Made by a program: the position numbers and the translations under genes. From positions 1-64,000 of the forward strand of contig JAJEBG010000019.1 in NCBI GenBank assembly GCA_022824005.1: a stretch of 64,000 nucleotides of DNA, written 5' to 3'. Source of the stretch: Paracoccaceae bacterium. Lineage in GTDB: Bacteria; Pseudomonadota; Alphaproteobacteria; Rhodobacterales; Rhodobacteraceae. Under the pieces are notes generated by a model. That model was not told where the DNA came from. It did no database searches and worked only from the letters and a program-made list of their open reading frames with translations. Of the stretch, positions 1-8,613 are shown piece after piece (within the stretch, counting starts at the first letter, position 1; the number at the start of each line of letters is the position of its first letter).

Positions 1-194
1 GACATGGTCACAATTTGCGACGCAAGGTGAAGAGTGTCTTCATCATGAAAAAACGCTCAATCCGAGAAGAGACGGGGTTGATGACAAAGCCACACGTGAT
101 ACCAAACACTGTGTCATGACGACACGAAATCCCCACAATCAAGCGGAAAACCAAGAATCTAATTTCCTATCAGAGGCGCGATGCTATTCAGAGC

Positions 195-3173
195 TCATTC
201 TTTGACCATTTCTGAGACGAGTTGTTCAATGATTCCCGTCAGCGATCCATGGTTCTGCCGCTCAGCTTGGCGCGCCGCACGAATTTCGATATCCGCTTTG
301 GCGGAACCCGTTGGATATTTTGCCGCCAGTTTAACTCGCGCCGCCCGAGCTCCGAGCCTGTCGGTGAGACTCTCACGAAGGAGAGAATCTTCGGCTGTGG
401 TTGACAAAGCCCAGAGTTCAGCGGCACCAAGCGTCAGATAGAGGAGTTGGCGGGCCACACCTTTGGAATGTCGAATCACGGCAAAAAATGGCGCTCCCTC
501 TTCAGTCGGCCCGTTGAGTTGATGACGCAAAACTTTCATTTCAGCGTCACTCAGACCAAATCGTTTGGCAAGGAAAGTCGCGGTGGATTCAGAGGGCGCA
601 TCAAATATCAACATCGTGGAGACCACATCCAAGATTTCTGAACCAAAATCACTCGGCAATTGCGAGGCGAGGGCAATGCGAATATTATTCTTGCGGCCTT
701 CACGGGCATCTTGAAGAATCTGTCGCCGCAGGCCGGCCAATCCACCGGTACGATGAAACTCATCAATGCAAAGCAATTTAGGGATAAATGGATTTGTCTT
801 TGCCGCTTCAAGATGAAAAGCCTGATAAGCGGGCGGGCAGGTGCCATCGGCGAGGGCTTTATTGATTTCGCTGCGACTGACGAGCCAATGGCTCACCATG
901 GATTGTCGGGCTAACATATACATAAGTGCAGCCTGTCGCGTGGCGTTGGCACCCCCTTGAAATCCGCCAGTCACCTCCTCAAGATCAAGGGCCGCGATAC
1001 GCGCCGGGCCGACATCGAATCGTGTGGGGGCCGAAAGAATACAATAGTCACGCATGGCCTCAGCGATAAGACGATGAAAGGCGTTCATAACCGGCTCGTC
1101 ACTCCCCGGCACACGGGCTTGTGAGTAGAGCGAGGCGATGGGGTCGGCATGACTTGCCGTGATCAGGTCAGCGAGAACTGGCACAGCTCTTGTCTGTGCT
1201 TTCTGAGCCGCCCCCTTAAAGCCCATTGAAAACAGAGCATCTGTGGCTTCCCACCATGTGCCTATGTCATTTGATGACAACCCCGCCTTTGCTATGGCCA
1301 AGTCAACTTCTGGTTCATCGCCCTCAATATATGGTTTTGGATTGTTGCTATCGCGGACATCCTCAAACGCTTGGTCCAATGAAGCGGTCGCGACCCCGGT
1401 GATGGGACATCGCGTCGTTTCTGACCCACATAACAGACTCAAAAAGTTGACCATGAACGAGCGACCCTCTGCCAGTGGACGCCGCAGACCGAGGAAGGTG
1501 TCGAAGGGATTGATGGCATGTTCCACTGTCATTGATAATTTGAGGTGAGCCGCCTCGAGGCGGCGGTCGGCTGGCAACGAATCGCGGATGAGATCAATAA
1601 ACCCTTTTGATGATCGCCCAATGTCAAGGATGGCGATTCGCGGCAATTCGGCACGGGACGAGTCAACCGCGTGCGGCGCGAGCAGGCAGCTGCGATTGAT
1701 GGCATGCATTGCCACAGATTTGCCTGAACCCGGCGTACCCGAATAAATTTCAACCCAATTGTTCTGGCGTGATGAGCCGGGCCAATACGGCCAGATTTTA
1801 CCATCTTGTGAACGAAAGATCACCGGCCCCTCTTTCCACGGACTCGCTTGCCTTGCCATCGGCAGCATCGCCAAAGCGTCAGAGAGGGGCGCAGCGACAG
1901 ACGGGGCGGTCGCTTCTGGGCCAAGTCCAGCGGACGTGGCAAGAAGGGCGGCCACTGGATCGGCGGATATGCCATCGGTGGAGAGATTACCCCATTGCTC
2001 GGCGGCGCGCTGCAGAATGGCCCTTTTGCGGCGCAACTCGGCCCCCTCATGAACGCGTGACCATGTGGCAAATGATAGGCGCAGGCGCACCACTGTGTCG
2101 CCCGCCCCGTCGAGTTCTCTCAAAGCCGCGATGGCATCGCGGATGCGTGCGTTACGAAGGGGCGCAGAGAAAGCAAAAAGTCTGGCCAGTTGTTCCTTGA
2201 GGCGCAGGGCTTGCAAACCGCCTGGCTCGATCAAAAAGCGACATCGCCATGACATGGGCATTGGTGATGCCAAGGTTTCGGCCACCAAATCATTAAATGG
2301 TGTGAGAATTTCTGGCGCAACCGTCACATCAAAGGCAGAAAAAATCGTATCGCCCATACGCACCGAGCGGCTATCGAGAACTTGGACATCCTCCGTCGCG
2401 AGTTGTTGATCAAATGACGGTGCGGCGAGATTCGAGAAATCACCGAGCTCCATTTCAACGTCACGGGCCGGCATCATGGCAAGGCGGTTTTTCTTGGCCT
2501 GACGCAGAGAGAGATGAAACGGCAATTTCGGTGTCCATTCCGTTTTCCATGGGGCAGAGAATGGATAGAGCGCGGCGCGGATTTCTTGCAAAGCTTCAAC
2601 CACGTCGAGCTTGCGAGCTTTGCGACCTCGATTGTGGAGATCTCGGCACAGAGCGTCGGTCAAGGTCTGATGACGTGCCACCATATCATTCGTCAAGGAA
2701 GGCGCATTCAGACACCGCTCTTCGGGTGTCGAGGGATACCTCCGATCAGCATGGAATTCATCAAGGGGGCGCGTGTAAACTATGCAAAGGCAGGTTTCGC
2801 CCACGAGAACATTTGACCATCTATCGCCGCCATCCGCTATAATATCCGATAGATCCAATCCCAGGTCATGGGCGCGGCGGTTCTGGCGCGCCACAATTTG
2901 CTCGACATGCCGATAGGCCGCGGCCGGATCTCTGGAAAAGAAGAGTTCAATCGCATGGCCCGGACGGGAGAGAAGAGGCGCGAGGGACACACGAAGACTT
3001 TGTGCGAATTGGGTCAACTCTGAAGGGTCTTCAAGCCGCATCGCCCCATCAATACATAGGACCGACATCAACGAGCCGTCCTTCAACGTTAATGCGTCAC
3101 GGTCATCGGCTGATTCAAGACGGATCCGTTGAGCAAGGCTGGGGCCGAGTCCCAAATCGTCGAAAAAACTCAC
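195..3173 (-). CDS. icmB: IcmB/DotO (TraU)-like type IVB secretion ATPase
   Basis: A 992-residue cytoplasmic ATPase of the VirB4/TraC group, in the IcmB/DotO/TraU branch used by Dot/Icm and IncI-type conjugation systems; it would power assembly of the transfer apparatus at the inner membrane. A Walker A motif GTPGSGKS lies near residue 478, followed by 'RIAILDIGRSSKGF' and 'INPFDTFLG', which resemble the IcmB signature as I recall it; a Walker B-like 'LLCIDEFHR' lies near residue 800. Length is close to the roughly 1000 residues of IcmB. The start overlaps the stop of the upstream 484-residue gene by 4 bases (translational coupling). It is the last recognised gene of a minus-strand operon icmD-icmJ-orf484-icmB; whatever follows is beyond the left edge. 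Family call is firm; plasmid, ICE or secretion role is inference. Confidence 0.88.
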   Translation of the reverse strand: MSFFDDLGLGPSLAQRIRLESADDRDALTLKDGSLMSVLCIDGAMRLEDPSELTQFAQSLRVSLAPLLSRPGHAIELFFSRDPAAAYRHVEQIVARQNRRAHDLGLDLSDIIADGGDRWSNVLVGETCLCIVYTRPLDEFHADRRYPSTPEERCLNAPSLTNDMVARHQTLTDALCRDLHNRGRKARKLDVVEALQEIRAALYPFSAPWKTEWTPKLPFHLSLRQAKKNRLAMMPARDVEMELGDFSNLAAPSFDQQLATEDVQVLDSRSVRMGDTIFSAFDVTVAPEILTPFNDLVAETLASPMPMSWRCRFLIEPGGLQALRLKEQLARLFAFSAPLRNARIRDAIAALRELDGAGDTVVRLRLSFATWSRVHEGAELRRKRAILQRAAEQWGNLSTDGISADPVAALLATSAGLGPEATAPSVAAPLSDALAMLPMARQASPWKEGPVIFRSQDGKIWPYWPGSSRQNNWVEIYSGTPGSGKSVAMHAINRSCLLAPHAVDSSRAELPRIAILDIGRSSKGFIDLIRDSLPADRRLEAAHLKLSMTVEHAINPFDTFLGLRRPLAEGRSFMVNFLSLLCGSETTRCPITGVATASLDQAFEDVRDSNNPKPYIEGDEPEVDLAIAKAGLSSNDIGTWWEATDALFSMGFKGAAQKAQTRAVPVLADLITASHADPIASLYSQARVPGSDEPVMNAFHRLIAEAMRDYCILSAPTRFDVGPARIAALDLEEVTGGFQGGANATRQAALMYMLARQSMVSHWLVSRSEINKALADGTCPPAYQAFHLEAAKTNPFIPKLLCIDEFHRTGGLAGLRRQILQDAREGRKNNIRIALASQLPSDFGSEILDVVSTMLIFDAPSESTATFLAKRFGLSDAEMKVLRHQLNGPTEEGAPFFAVIRHSKGVARQLLYLTLGAAELWALSTTAEDSLLRESLTDRLGARAARVKLAAKYPTGSAKADIEIRAARQAERQNHGSLTGIIEQLVSEMVKE

Positions 3174-4624
3174 GAAGGAAACCGCGCGAGGGCCGCTTCA
3201 AGTTGATCAAGTTTTTTGCCTTGTCGAGATTTGCCATTGCCAGCTATCTCGTCCATTCGCCTCACTAGTCCGCACAGACCAAGTTGCGAGGCGACCGCCA
3301 TCATCGCATCGCCTTCCTGTCCACCAAATTCATTGGATTGAGCTTTGAGATCAATGTCCTGCTTCTTCAAATGGCGGGCCAATCCAACAGGGAGGTGATG
3401 TCCGGTCTGCCACAGAACGCTGACGACACGAGATATCACCTCGCGTTTATTCTCAACTGCAAAAGTGAGCGAGCCGCCTTGTGCAGCCAAGAATTTTGCC
3501 CCCTCTGCTTCGGCTGCCTCAATCGCGTTGACGCTCTCGAGCCGATCGTTAACCGCGATCCAGATCGCCTCCATGGCGGCCAATGGACGAAGCGTTGGGC
3601 GTTGGATGCATAGGGCGCGAAGGTTGTTTTCAATCGCCAATTCGGCCGAAAATGCGCAGCGTGCCGAGCGTTCACTTCCACACGCGGCGATCACACCTTG
3701 TATCAGCTGATTTAAAACTGTGTTCTTATGAGGGCGGACGAAACCCTGACCTGCGTAGATATGCGTGACAAAGAAATGGCCCACTTTGCGCATCAAGGTG
3801 ACCTCTGGCAAAGTGAACCAGTTCCGACCCCAAGTTGGATCTAATCCTTGACACCAACTATGCACCCAAGCGGGTGGCATGAGTTTATGTGATTGAAACG
3901 ATCCCTGCACGATCACGGGCTTTTTCAGTCTGACCAATGTCGCTTCCGTCTCGTCTGATAGGGGCTCACCCTTATGCGGGCATTCAATTTTCTGCCATTC
4001 ACGTCCCGATGGATAATCCTGTTCGGCCAATTGTTGAAGATAACTGAATTTTGGCCGTATCACCTTGACGATCACGCTATCCTCAAAATGTCTGACCCCT
4101 CGGCTTCTGCACCCGTAAAGAAGGAGCGACATGCCATTCTCGGCAAGGCATGAATGTTTGGGCGTGGAAGGCACAAGCAAGGGTCGCCAATAATCGGCCA
4201 AGGCCAGCGCGAGACTGGGTCGACCAAAACTGCGGCGATGATGGAGTTGTTGGCCGCTATGGATCCAATGATCACTCTTGGTCACAGCACAAACTGATAA
4301 CCGAATGATCCGCTCACTCATTGTCGCCAAATGGATCATCTCTGAAACCGACGGGCAAGCGCTTAATCCGCAATCATGAAGAATGTCTCGCCATCTAGCG
4401 CCTAACCAACCATCGGAGTGAATGACGCGATTGATTTTACGCCTGTCGCTGATGGTTTGTGCTTCTTCGTATGAGAGGTCGGTCAACCAAAATCCATTGG
4501 GCAATTGGGCCGCCTGGCTGGTGACAAATTGACCCGACTTAACCACAGAAAGTCGGCTTTGATCAGGCAAAGCCAATGACACACCAGGGCGGGTCGGCAA
4601 ACGTCGTGTCGGACAGAGATTCAC
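3170..4624 (-). CDS. Unknown protein inside icm operon (between icmJ and icmB)
   Basis: A 484-residue soluble-looking protein with no signal peptide and no convincing membrane helix. I do not recognise a family. It is rich in Trp, His and Cys in its first 300 residues (for example 'ECPHKGEP' and 'RPHKNTVLNQL') and ends in a charged, Lys-rich tail. It lies 9 bases after icmJ and overlaps icmB by 4 bases, so it is almost certainly co-transcribed and translated with these conserved components. In the Legionella arrangement icmJ is directly followed by icmB, so this gene is an insertion in a conserved order. It may be a cytoplasmic partner of the IcmB ATPase or a factor special to alphaproteobacterial I-type elements; that is inference from position only. 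Confidence 0.7.
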   Translation of the reverse strand: MNLCPTRRLPTRPGVSLALPDQSRLSVVKSGQFVTSQAAQLPNGFWLTDLSYEEAQTISDRRKINRVIHSDGWLGARWRDILHDCGLSACPSVSEMIHLATMSERIIRLSVCAVTKSDHWIHSGQQLHHRRSFGRPSLALALADYWRPLLVPSTPKHSCLAENGMSLLLYGCRSRGVRHFEDSVIVKVIRPKFSYLQQLAEQDYPSGREWQKIECPHKGEPLSDETEATLVRLKKPVIVQGSFQSHKLMPPAWVHSWCQGLDPTWGRNWFTLPEVTLMRKVGHFFVTHIYAGQGFVRPHKNTVLNQLIQGVIAACGSERSARCAFSAELAIENNLRALCIQRPTLRPLAAMEAIWIAVNDRLESVNAIEAAEAEGAKFLAAQGGSLTFAVENKREVISRVVSVLWQTGHHLPVGLARHLKKQDIDLKAQSNEFGGQEGDAMMAVASQLGLCGLVRRMDEIAGNGKSRQGKKLDQLEAALARFPS

Positions 4625-4633
4625 GGCTTGGCC

Positions 4634-5365
4634 TCAAATTTTGCGCATTTGATGCTCATGAACGAGACGGCGCAACGCCAATGGTGGTCTCTGATGATCG
4701 GCGAGAAGCTCCGATGGGATGGCGTGGAAATCCCCCTCACGCCAGTGACTCAGATCGGCTGTTCTCGGCAATGATATGTTGAGAACGCGGTCGGTGGCGA
4801 CAGGCCAGAACCGAACATACTGATCCAATCTTTTGACCGTCTTGATATAGGCTTTTTCACCCTTGAGGCGCTTGAGCGAGCGCAAAGCCTCAATGAATCC
4901 AACGGGGTGAGTGCCACCGATGATGTCGGCCAGAATTCGCTCGCGTCGGTGCGTCGCCTTGACCACGCTTTTAGCGGCTTCCGTCAATTCCTCGTCGATC
5001 AATTGTCCCGTGGTCGTGGGAGATGCGAGCAAGACTTGCCAAGCCATGATATTGAGCAAAATTTGTGACGATTTTGGGGCCCAGATGAGACGCAATCGCC
5101 CCCTTTGAGCCGCCCAGACTAGGTGTCGAAGTTGGTGACAAAATTGACAAATCGTGCGGATTTCATCAACACCACAGGGCTGGTGACCGGCGAGATGGTC
5201 GACTTCCATGAAATGCCGCAAGCGAATGCCACATATATGGCATGTCCAGTCATCGCGTTCACAGCAAGCATCAACGGCATCGGCCATTTGTGCCGCCAAG
5301 ACAGCATGACGACGGGCACCCATCAGCAACCTGTCCCACTTCGTGTTGAAAAGCGATTGCAACAC
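4634..5365 (-). CDS. icmJ: IcmJ/DotN-like zinc-binding HNH-fold protein
   Basis: Resembles IcmJ/DotN (TraT of IncI plasmids), a small zinc protein with an HNH-nuclease-like fold that belongs to the coupling complex of type IVB systems. The diagnostic part is a pair of CxxC knuckles around a Asp-His pair: 'WTCHICG', then 'EVDHLAGH', then 'TICQFCHQ'. The ORF track opens at 5482, but that would overlap icmD by over 100 bases. A GTG at 5365, just after the icmD stop, leaves about 40 residues before the first zinc knuckle, as in the Legionella protein; ATGs at 5404 and 5323 are alternatives. The C-terminal 150 residues are longer than in IcmJ and not recognised. It sits in the order icmD-icmJ-X-icmB. 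Confidence 0.75.
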   Translation of the reverse strand: MLQSLFNTKWDRLLMGARRHAVLAAQMADAVDACCERDDWTCHICGIRLRHFMEVDHLAGHQPCGVDEIRTICQFCHQLRHLVWAAQRGRLRLIWAPKSSQILLNIMAWQVLLASPTTTGQLIDEELTEAAKSVVKATHRRERILADIIGGTHPVGFIEALRSLKRLKGEKAYIKTVKRLDQYVRFWPVATDRVLNISLPRTADLSHWREGDFHAIPSELLADHQRPPLALRRLVHEHQMRKI

Positions 5366-5366
5366 G

Positions 5367-5726
5367 TCAATTGATATTGCGAAGCGAGCCGTCGACCGAC
5401 ACATTCGTCGCACCGGTTCCAAAGAGCGAGCCAATTCCGACGCCAAGAGTCGTGGGAACGGCCACAAGGGCCGCGCCGACAAAAACCAAGGTAAAGGCTG
5501 TCGAGAGTCGCGCCGAAGGATCGTTTGGGTTTTGCGAATGTTGCCGAAATTTCAGCAGGCCTATCATCGCGATGCATATGCCGAGCAAGAACGCCGCGGC
5601 ACCAATCAGATCGGCAATGTCCCCCGCTTGCGACTGCAATCCAGACGCCATGTCACCAATATCTACGACTTGCGTCCAACCCAGAGTGGGTATTAGGCAA
5701 ATCAAACCGACAATTATCCATTTCAT
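5367..5726 (-). CDS. icmD: IcmD/DotP or IcmC/DotE-like small inner-membrane protein
   Basis: A 119-residue protein with a cleavable signal peptide ('MKWIIVGLICLIPTLGWTQ') and two hydrophobic segments flanking a basic, Asn/Pro-rich loop 'LLKFRQHSQNPND'. This layout, with 'FKFKQHKDNP'-like loop and 'LLFVGAAL'-like second helix, is typical of the paralogous IcmC/DotE and IcmD/DotP proteins (TraQ/TraR in IncI plasmids). Its position directly before icmJ matches icmD in Legionella. It is the first gene of the minus-strand operon visible here. The 265 bases upstream separate it from the divergent DNA-binding protein gene. Sure of the family pair, less sure which of the two paralogues. Confidence 0.75.
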   Translation of the reverse strand: MKWIIVGLICLIPTLGWTQVVDIGDMASGLQSQAGDIADLIGAAAFLLGICIAMIGLLKFRQHSQNPNDPSARLSTAFTLVFVGAALVAVPTTLGVGIGSLFGTGATNVSVDGSLRNIN

Positions 5727-5991
5727 CAGACGTGTTCCTCATTTGAGCATAGCGAGACAAGCTCACTCGATACCGCTTTCATGAACGCACTCCATGAGAT
5801 TTCCTTGATGCTAAAGAGGCACGTCTCCCTCAATTGCGTGGAAAAGTCTCATTGAGCGGCCAACCTGACAGTCAATGACTCCCACACTCTGGCCATTTAA
5901 AGGCCAAGCAAAAAGCCGATCTGACGACATATTGTGTTGGCCTATTTTGGGTTTAACTCTTTCACCAACCTATAACGAAAGAGATCAAACT

Positions 5992-6369
5992 ATGAATGAA
6001 GTTGAGTGTCCTGCTGATCAGTCTCAAACCTTAACCAAGCGTCATTTGAAGGGACTAGAATGGTCCGACCATGAAGTTGAGACTTTAATCGCCGCATGGA
6101 AATCCCGAATTTCCTTTAAAAAAATTGCCCGTAAGATTGGACGCAGCCGGAAATCTGTCGTCATCAAAGCCTGTCGATTGGGTCTGACCGCGCGGCCCTA
6201 CTGGAATGACCAATATGTCGAGAACGCCCGCCGCAACGGACGCTCTCGACGCTGCTTAAACTGCCGCAATATTTTCTTTTCAGAAAACTCTGGAAATCGC
6301 ATTTGTTTGCAATGCAAAGACCGTCAAGCTTGGCAAGCCGGCAATGACCTCGCCGGACCGAGCGGCTGA
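5992..6369 (+). CDS. Myb/GcrA-like helix-turn-helix plus zinc-ribbon protein
   Basis: A 125-residue basic protein. Residues about 22-70 ('WSDHEVETLIAAWKSRISFKKIARKIGRSRKSVVIKA') look like a SANT/Myb or GcrA-type DNA-binding helix bundle; residues about 90-115 hold two CxxC pairs ('CLNCRNIF', 'CLQCKDR') forming a zinc ribbon. The ORF opens at 5875, but the ATG at 5992 follows 'AAAGAGATC' and starts the protein just before the conserved part. It is followed 11 bases later by the primase gene and lies divergently to icmD, so it is a plausible regulator or initiation-accessory factor of the mobile element. No named family assigned; DNA binding is inferred from the fold pattern. Confidence 0.7.
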   Translation: MNEVECPADQSQTLTKRHLKGLEWSDHEVETLIAAWKSRISFKKIARKIGRSRKSVVIKACRLGLTARPYWNDQYVENARRNGRSRRCLNCRNIFFSENSGNRICLQCKDRQAWQAGNDLAGPSG

Positions 6370-6380
6370 GGATTGAACCC

Positions 6381-7577
6381 ATGAAAGGGCGACCGCGCGG
6401 CCCTATTCCGCCGACATGGATTAGCGAAGTTAAAGCGGCTCTGCCCTTGCGGGAGACGATTGAACGATTGGCAAAGGTCAAATTTGATCGCGCCGATGGG
6501 CACCAAGCCAAAGCCTGCTGTCCCTTTCATCAAGAGCGAACCCCCTCCTTCTTCGTTAACGAAAGAACCGGGCGCTACCGCTGTTATGGCGCCAGTTGTG
6601 GTAAGCATGGCGATGTCATTCAATTCATCGCCGATTGGCATTCTTTGACGTTCAGGGAGGCCATCCTTCAGGCTCGAGAACTCGCGGGACTGCCGACTGA
6701 GTGGGATGGCAGGGCAGCACGAAAGCCAACCTTTGTTGATTCCAACCGCGCCATGTGGCGACAAACCATCCCCCCACCACCGCTGCGATCGGTGGCCCTC
6801 AAGGCGATTCCCGACTCTGTCGATTTGCCACGTCTTGGTGAGTGGGTCACCATCGAGGATGAACAGAGAAGCCGGCCCATCCGAATAAAGCCAACGCATG
6901 TCCACGTCTACAGAAACGAGCAGAACTATCCCCTCTGTCTGGTGTTGCGCTCACCGACACAAAAAGGTGGAAAATTCTTTGTGCAGACTGGCTGGCAAGC
7001 GGGCAGATGGAAACTCATTCGTTTTCCTGGCCTTCGCCCCATCTATGGTCTCGAGGACATGCCAGAATGGTGCCAAAACCGTGGCGAGAAGATTTTAATC
7101 GTCGAGGGCGAAACAACGCGGGAGGCCGCCGCCAAACTTCTGCCCTTGGCATCGACAGGCTATTTGTCATTAACAACGATGGGTGGCGGCAACGCGATCA
7201 ATCGCGCCGATTGGCAACCGTTGGTGAAAAGACTCGCCGAGGATCAAGAGGTGACACGGCGTTCAATTGCCATCACCGTTTGGCCCGATGCTGATTTATC
7301 ATACGAAGATCAAAAGGGGCATCATATTGACCCACAATTCGCCTATTTCAATCGCGTTAAAGCCTCCCTAATGACCTTTGTCGACCGTTACCCAAGCCTC
7401 GCCAACTCTCTCACCTTTTCGCGAGTCAAACCCCCAAAGGCGGTACCGAAAGGATGGGATATCGCTGATGCCATGAAGGAGTGTTGGTCAGGCCAAAAAC
7501 TGTTGTCGTGGATCTCCCAATCAACGGTGACAAGAAATGATCCAGAATATCCATCCCATAGTGATCTCACCATTTGA
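6381..7577 (+). CDS. DnaG-type primase with CHC2 zinc finger and Toprim core (mobile element)
   Basis: A 398-residue plasmid-style primase. The N-terminus has a CHC2 zinc finger ('CCPFHQERTPSFFV' then 'YRCYGASCGKHGDVIQF'), spaced like DnaG but with extra residues between the last two cysteines. From about residue 235 a Toprim domain starts ('KILIVEGETTREAA', catalytic Glu), with the acidic DxD as 'WPDADLS' near residue 300. There is no helicase domain and the protein is shorter than chromosomal DnaG (about 600 residues), as is common for conjugative element or plasmid primases that prime the transferred strand. It directly follows the zinc-ribbon protein gene and converges on oppF, which marks the right border of the conjugation-related block. 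Confidence 0.82.
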   Translation: MKGRPRGPIPPTWISEVKAALPLRETIERLAKVKFDRADGHQAKACCPFHQERTPSFFVNERTGRYRCYGASCGKHGDVIQFIADWHSLTFREAILQARELAGLPTEWDGRAARKPTFVDSNRAMWRQTIPPPPLRSVALKAIPDSVDLPRLGEWVTIEDEQRSRPIRIKPTHVHVYRNEQNYPLCLVLRSPTQKGGKFFVQTGWQAGRWKLIRFPGLRPIYGLEDMPEWCQNRGEKILIVEGETTREAAAKLLPLASTGYLSLTTMGGGNAINRADWQPLVKRLAEDQEVTRRSIAITVWPDADLSYEDQKGHHIDPQFAYFNRVKASLMTFVDRYPSLANSLTFSRVKPPKAVPKGWDIADAMKECWSGQKLLSWISQSTVTRNDPEYPSHSDLTI

Positions 7578-7620
7578 AATCTCTCGAAACATTATGGCTG
7601 GGTATGACGTCTCACCGACC

Positions 7621-8613
7621 TCAAAGGGCGTCTTCAACACTGTATGGGCAGGCGACACGGCGCTGATCAGAGATTGGAGTCATGGGAGGCATCTCGTGAG
7701 CGCAGGCCTGCCGCGCGATAATGCAGCGGGTACGGAAAACGCAACCCGAGGGGGGATTCAATGGGGATGGGATCTCCCCCCGCAATAACTTTTGCCGGCG
7801 CGGCCCACCCGCGGATGGGTCGGGAGATGGGATACTTTCAATCAGGGCTTGTGTGTATGGATGGCGGGGCTCTTGCACCACTTCACGGCTCGGTCCCTCT
7901 TCAATCAAATGACCAAGATACATGACTGCAATTCGGTCAGAAACATGTTGGACGACGGAAAGGTCATGGGCGATAAAAATCATTGACAGACCCAACTCCC
8001 GTTGCAGGCTTGTCAGAAGATTGATGATTTGCGCCCGCACCGAGACATCCAAAGCTGACACGGCCTCGTCACAGATCAGCAATTTGGGTTTGAGCACGAG
8101 CGCCCTTGCGATGGCGGCTCGTTGACATTGTCCGCCGGAGAATTCGTGGGGATAACGGTTGATATGGGAGGCATGAAGGCCCACTCTCTCGAGCATCTCT
8201 AGGATGTGCTCCTGCCGCTCATTGCGCTTCATGCGGGGACAATGGGTTCGTAATGGCTCCTCAATGATGTCACCGATTGTCATGCGCGGATTGAGCGCGG
8301 CGAGAGGATCTTGGAACACCATTTGCACATCTTTGGCAGAGGCGCGCCGTTCATGGGCCGACATTTGCGAAAGATTTTGGCCTCGCCACACGATAGCTCC
8401 CGTTGATGTCCTCACGATACCGACAATGGCTTTGGCCAAGGTCGATTTTCCTGATCCACTCTCGCCAACAATACCGAGCGTCTCACCTTCAAGCAGCGAA
8501 ACGCTGATATTGGATACGGCGCACAAGAGAGATGGAGGTCGCCAAGGCCAAGCATGGCGACGCCGTACCCGGAAAATCACCGAGATATTCTCAATTTGAA
8601 GCCCCGCTGTCAT
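7621..8613 (-). CDS. oppF: Oligopeptide ABC transporter ATPase OppF
   Basis: Cytoplasmic ATPase of a dipeptide/oligopeptide importer. Walker A 'GESGSGKST', signature 'FSGGQCQRAAIARAL' and Walker B 'LLICDEAVSALD' are all intact, and the C-terminal peptide-transporter extension has the Cys-rich 'CVFRTRCIIARQAC' region seen in the Opp/Dpp ATPases. The ORF track begins at 8649, but an ATG at 8613 overlaps the oppD stop as ATGA, the likelier coupled start (330 residues). It is the last gene of the operon oppA-B-C-D-F and pairs with OppD. The gene converges on the primase gene with only 43 bases between stops; no clear terminator was seen there. Confidence 0.92.
   Translation of the reverse strand: MTAGLQIENISVIFRVRRRHAWPWRPPSLLCAVSNISVSLLEGETLGIVGESGSGKSTLAKAIVGIVRTSTGAIVWRGQNLSQMSAHERRASAKDVQMVFQDPLAALNPRMTIGDIIEEPLRTHCPRMKRNERQEHILEMLERVGLHASHINRYPHEFSGGQCQRAAIARALVLKPKLLICDEAVSALDVSVRAQIINLLTSLQRELGLSMIFIAHDLSVVQHVSDRIAVMYLGHLIEEGPSREVVQEPRHPYTQALIESIPSPDPSAGGPRRQKLLRGEIPSPLNPPSGCVFRTRCIIARQACAHEMPPMTPISDQRRVACPYSVEDAL

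Noticed and set aside
1-194. Short minus-strand frame after icmB ('IVGISCRHDTVFGITC...')
   Set aside because: About 50 codons with no good start and cut close to the edge; not supportable as a gene.
1709-2842. Plus-strand ORFs of 114-163 residues opposite icmB
   Set aside because: Antisense shadows of a well supported gene, Arg/Pro/Ser-rich without motifs.
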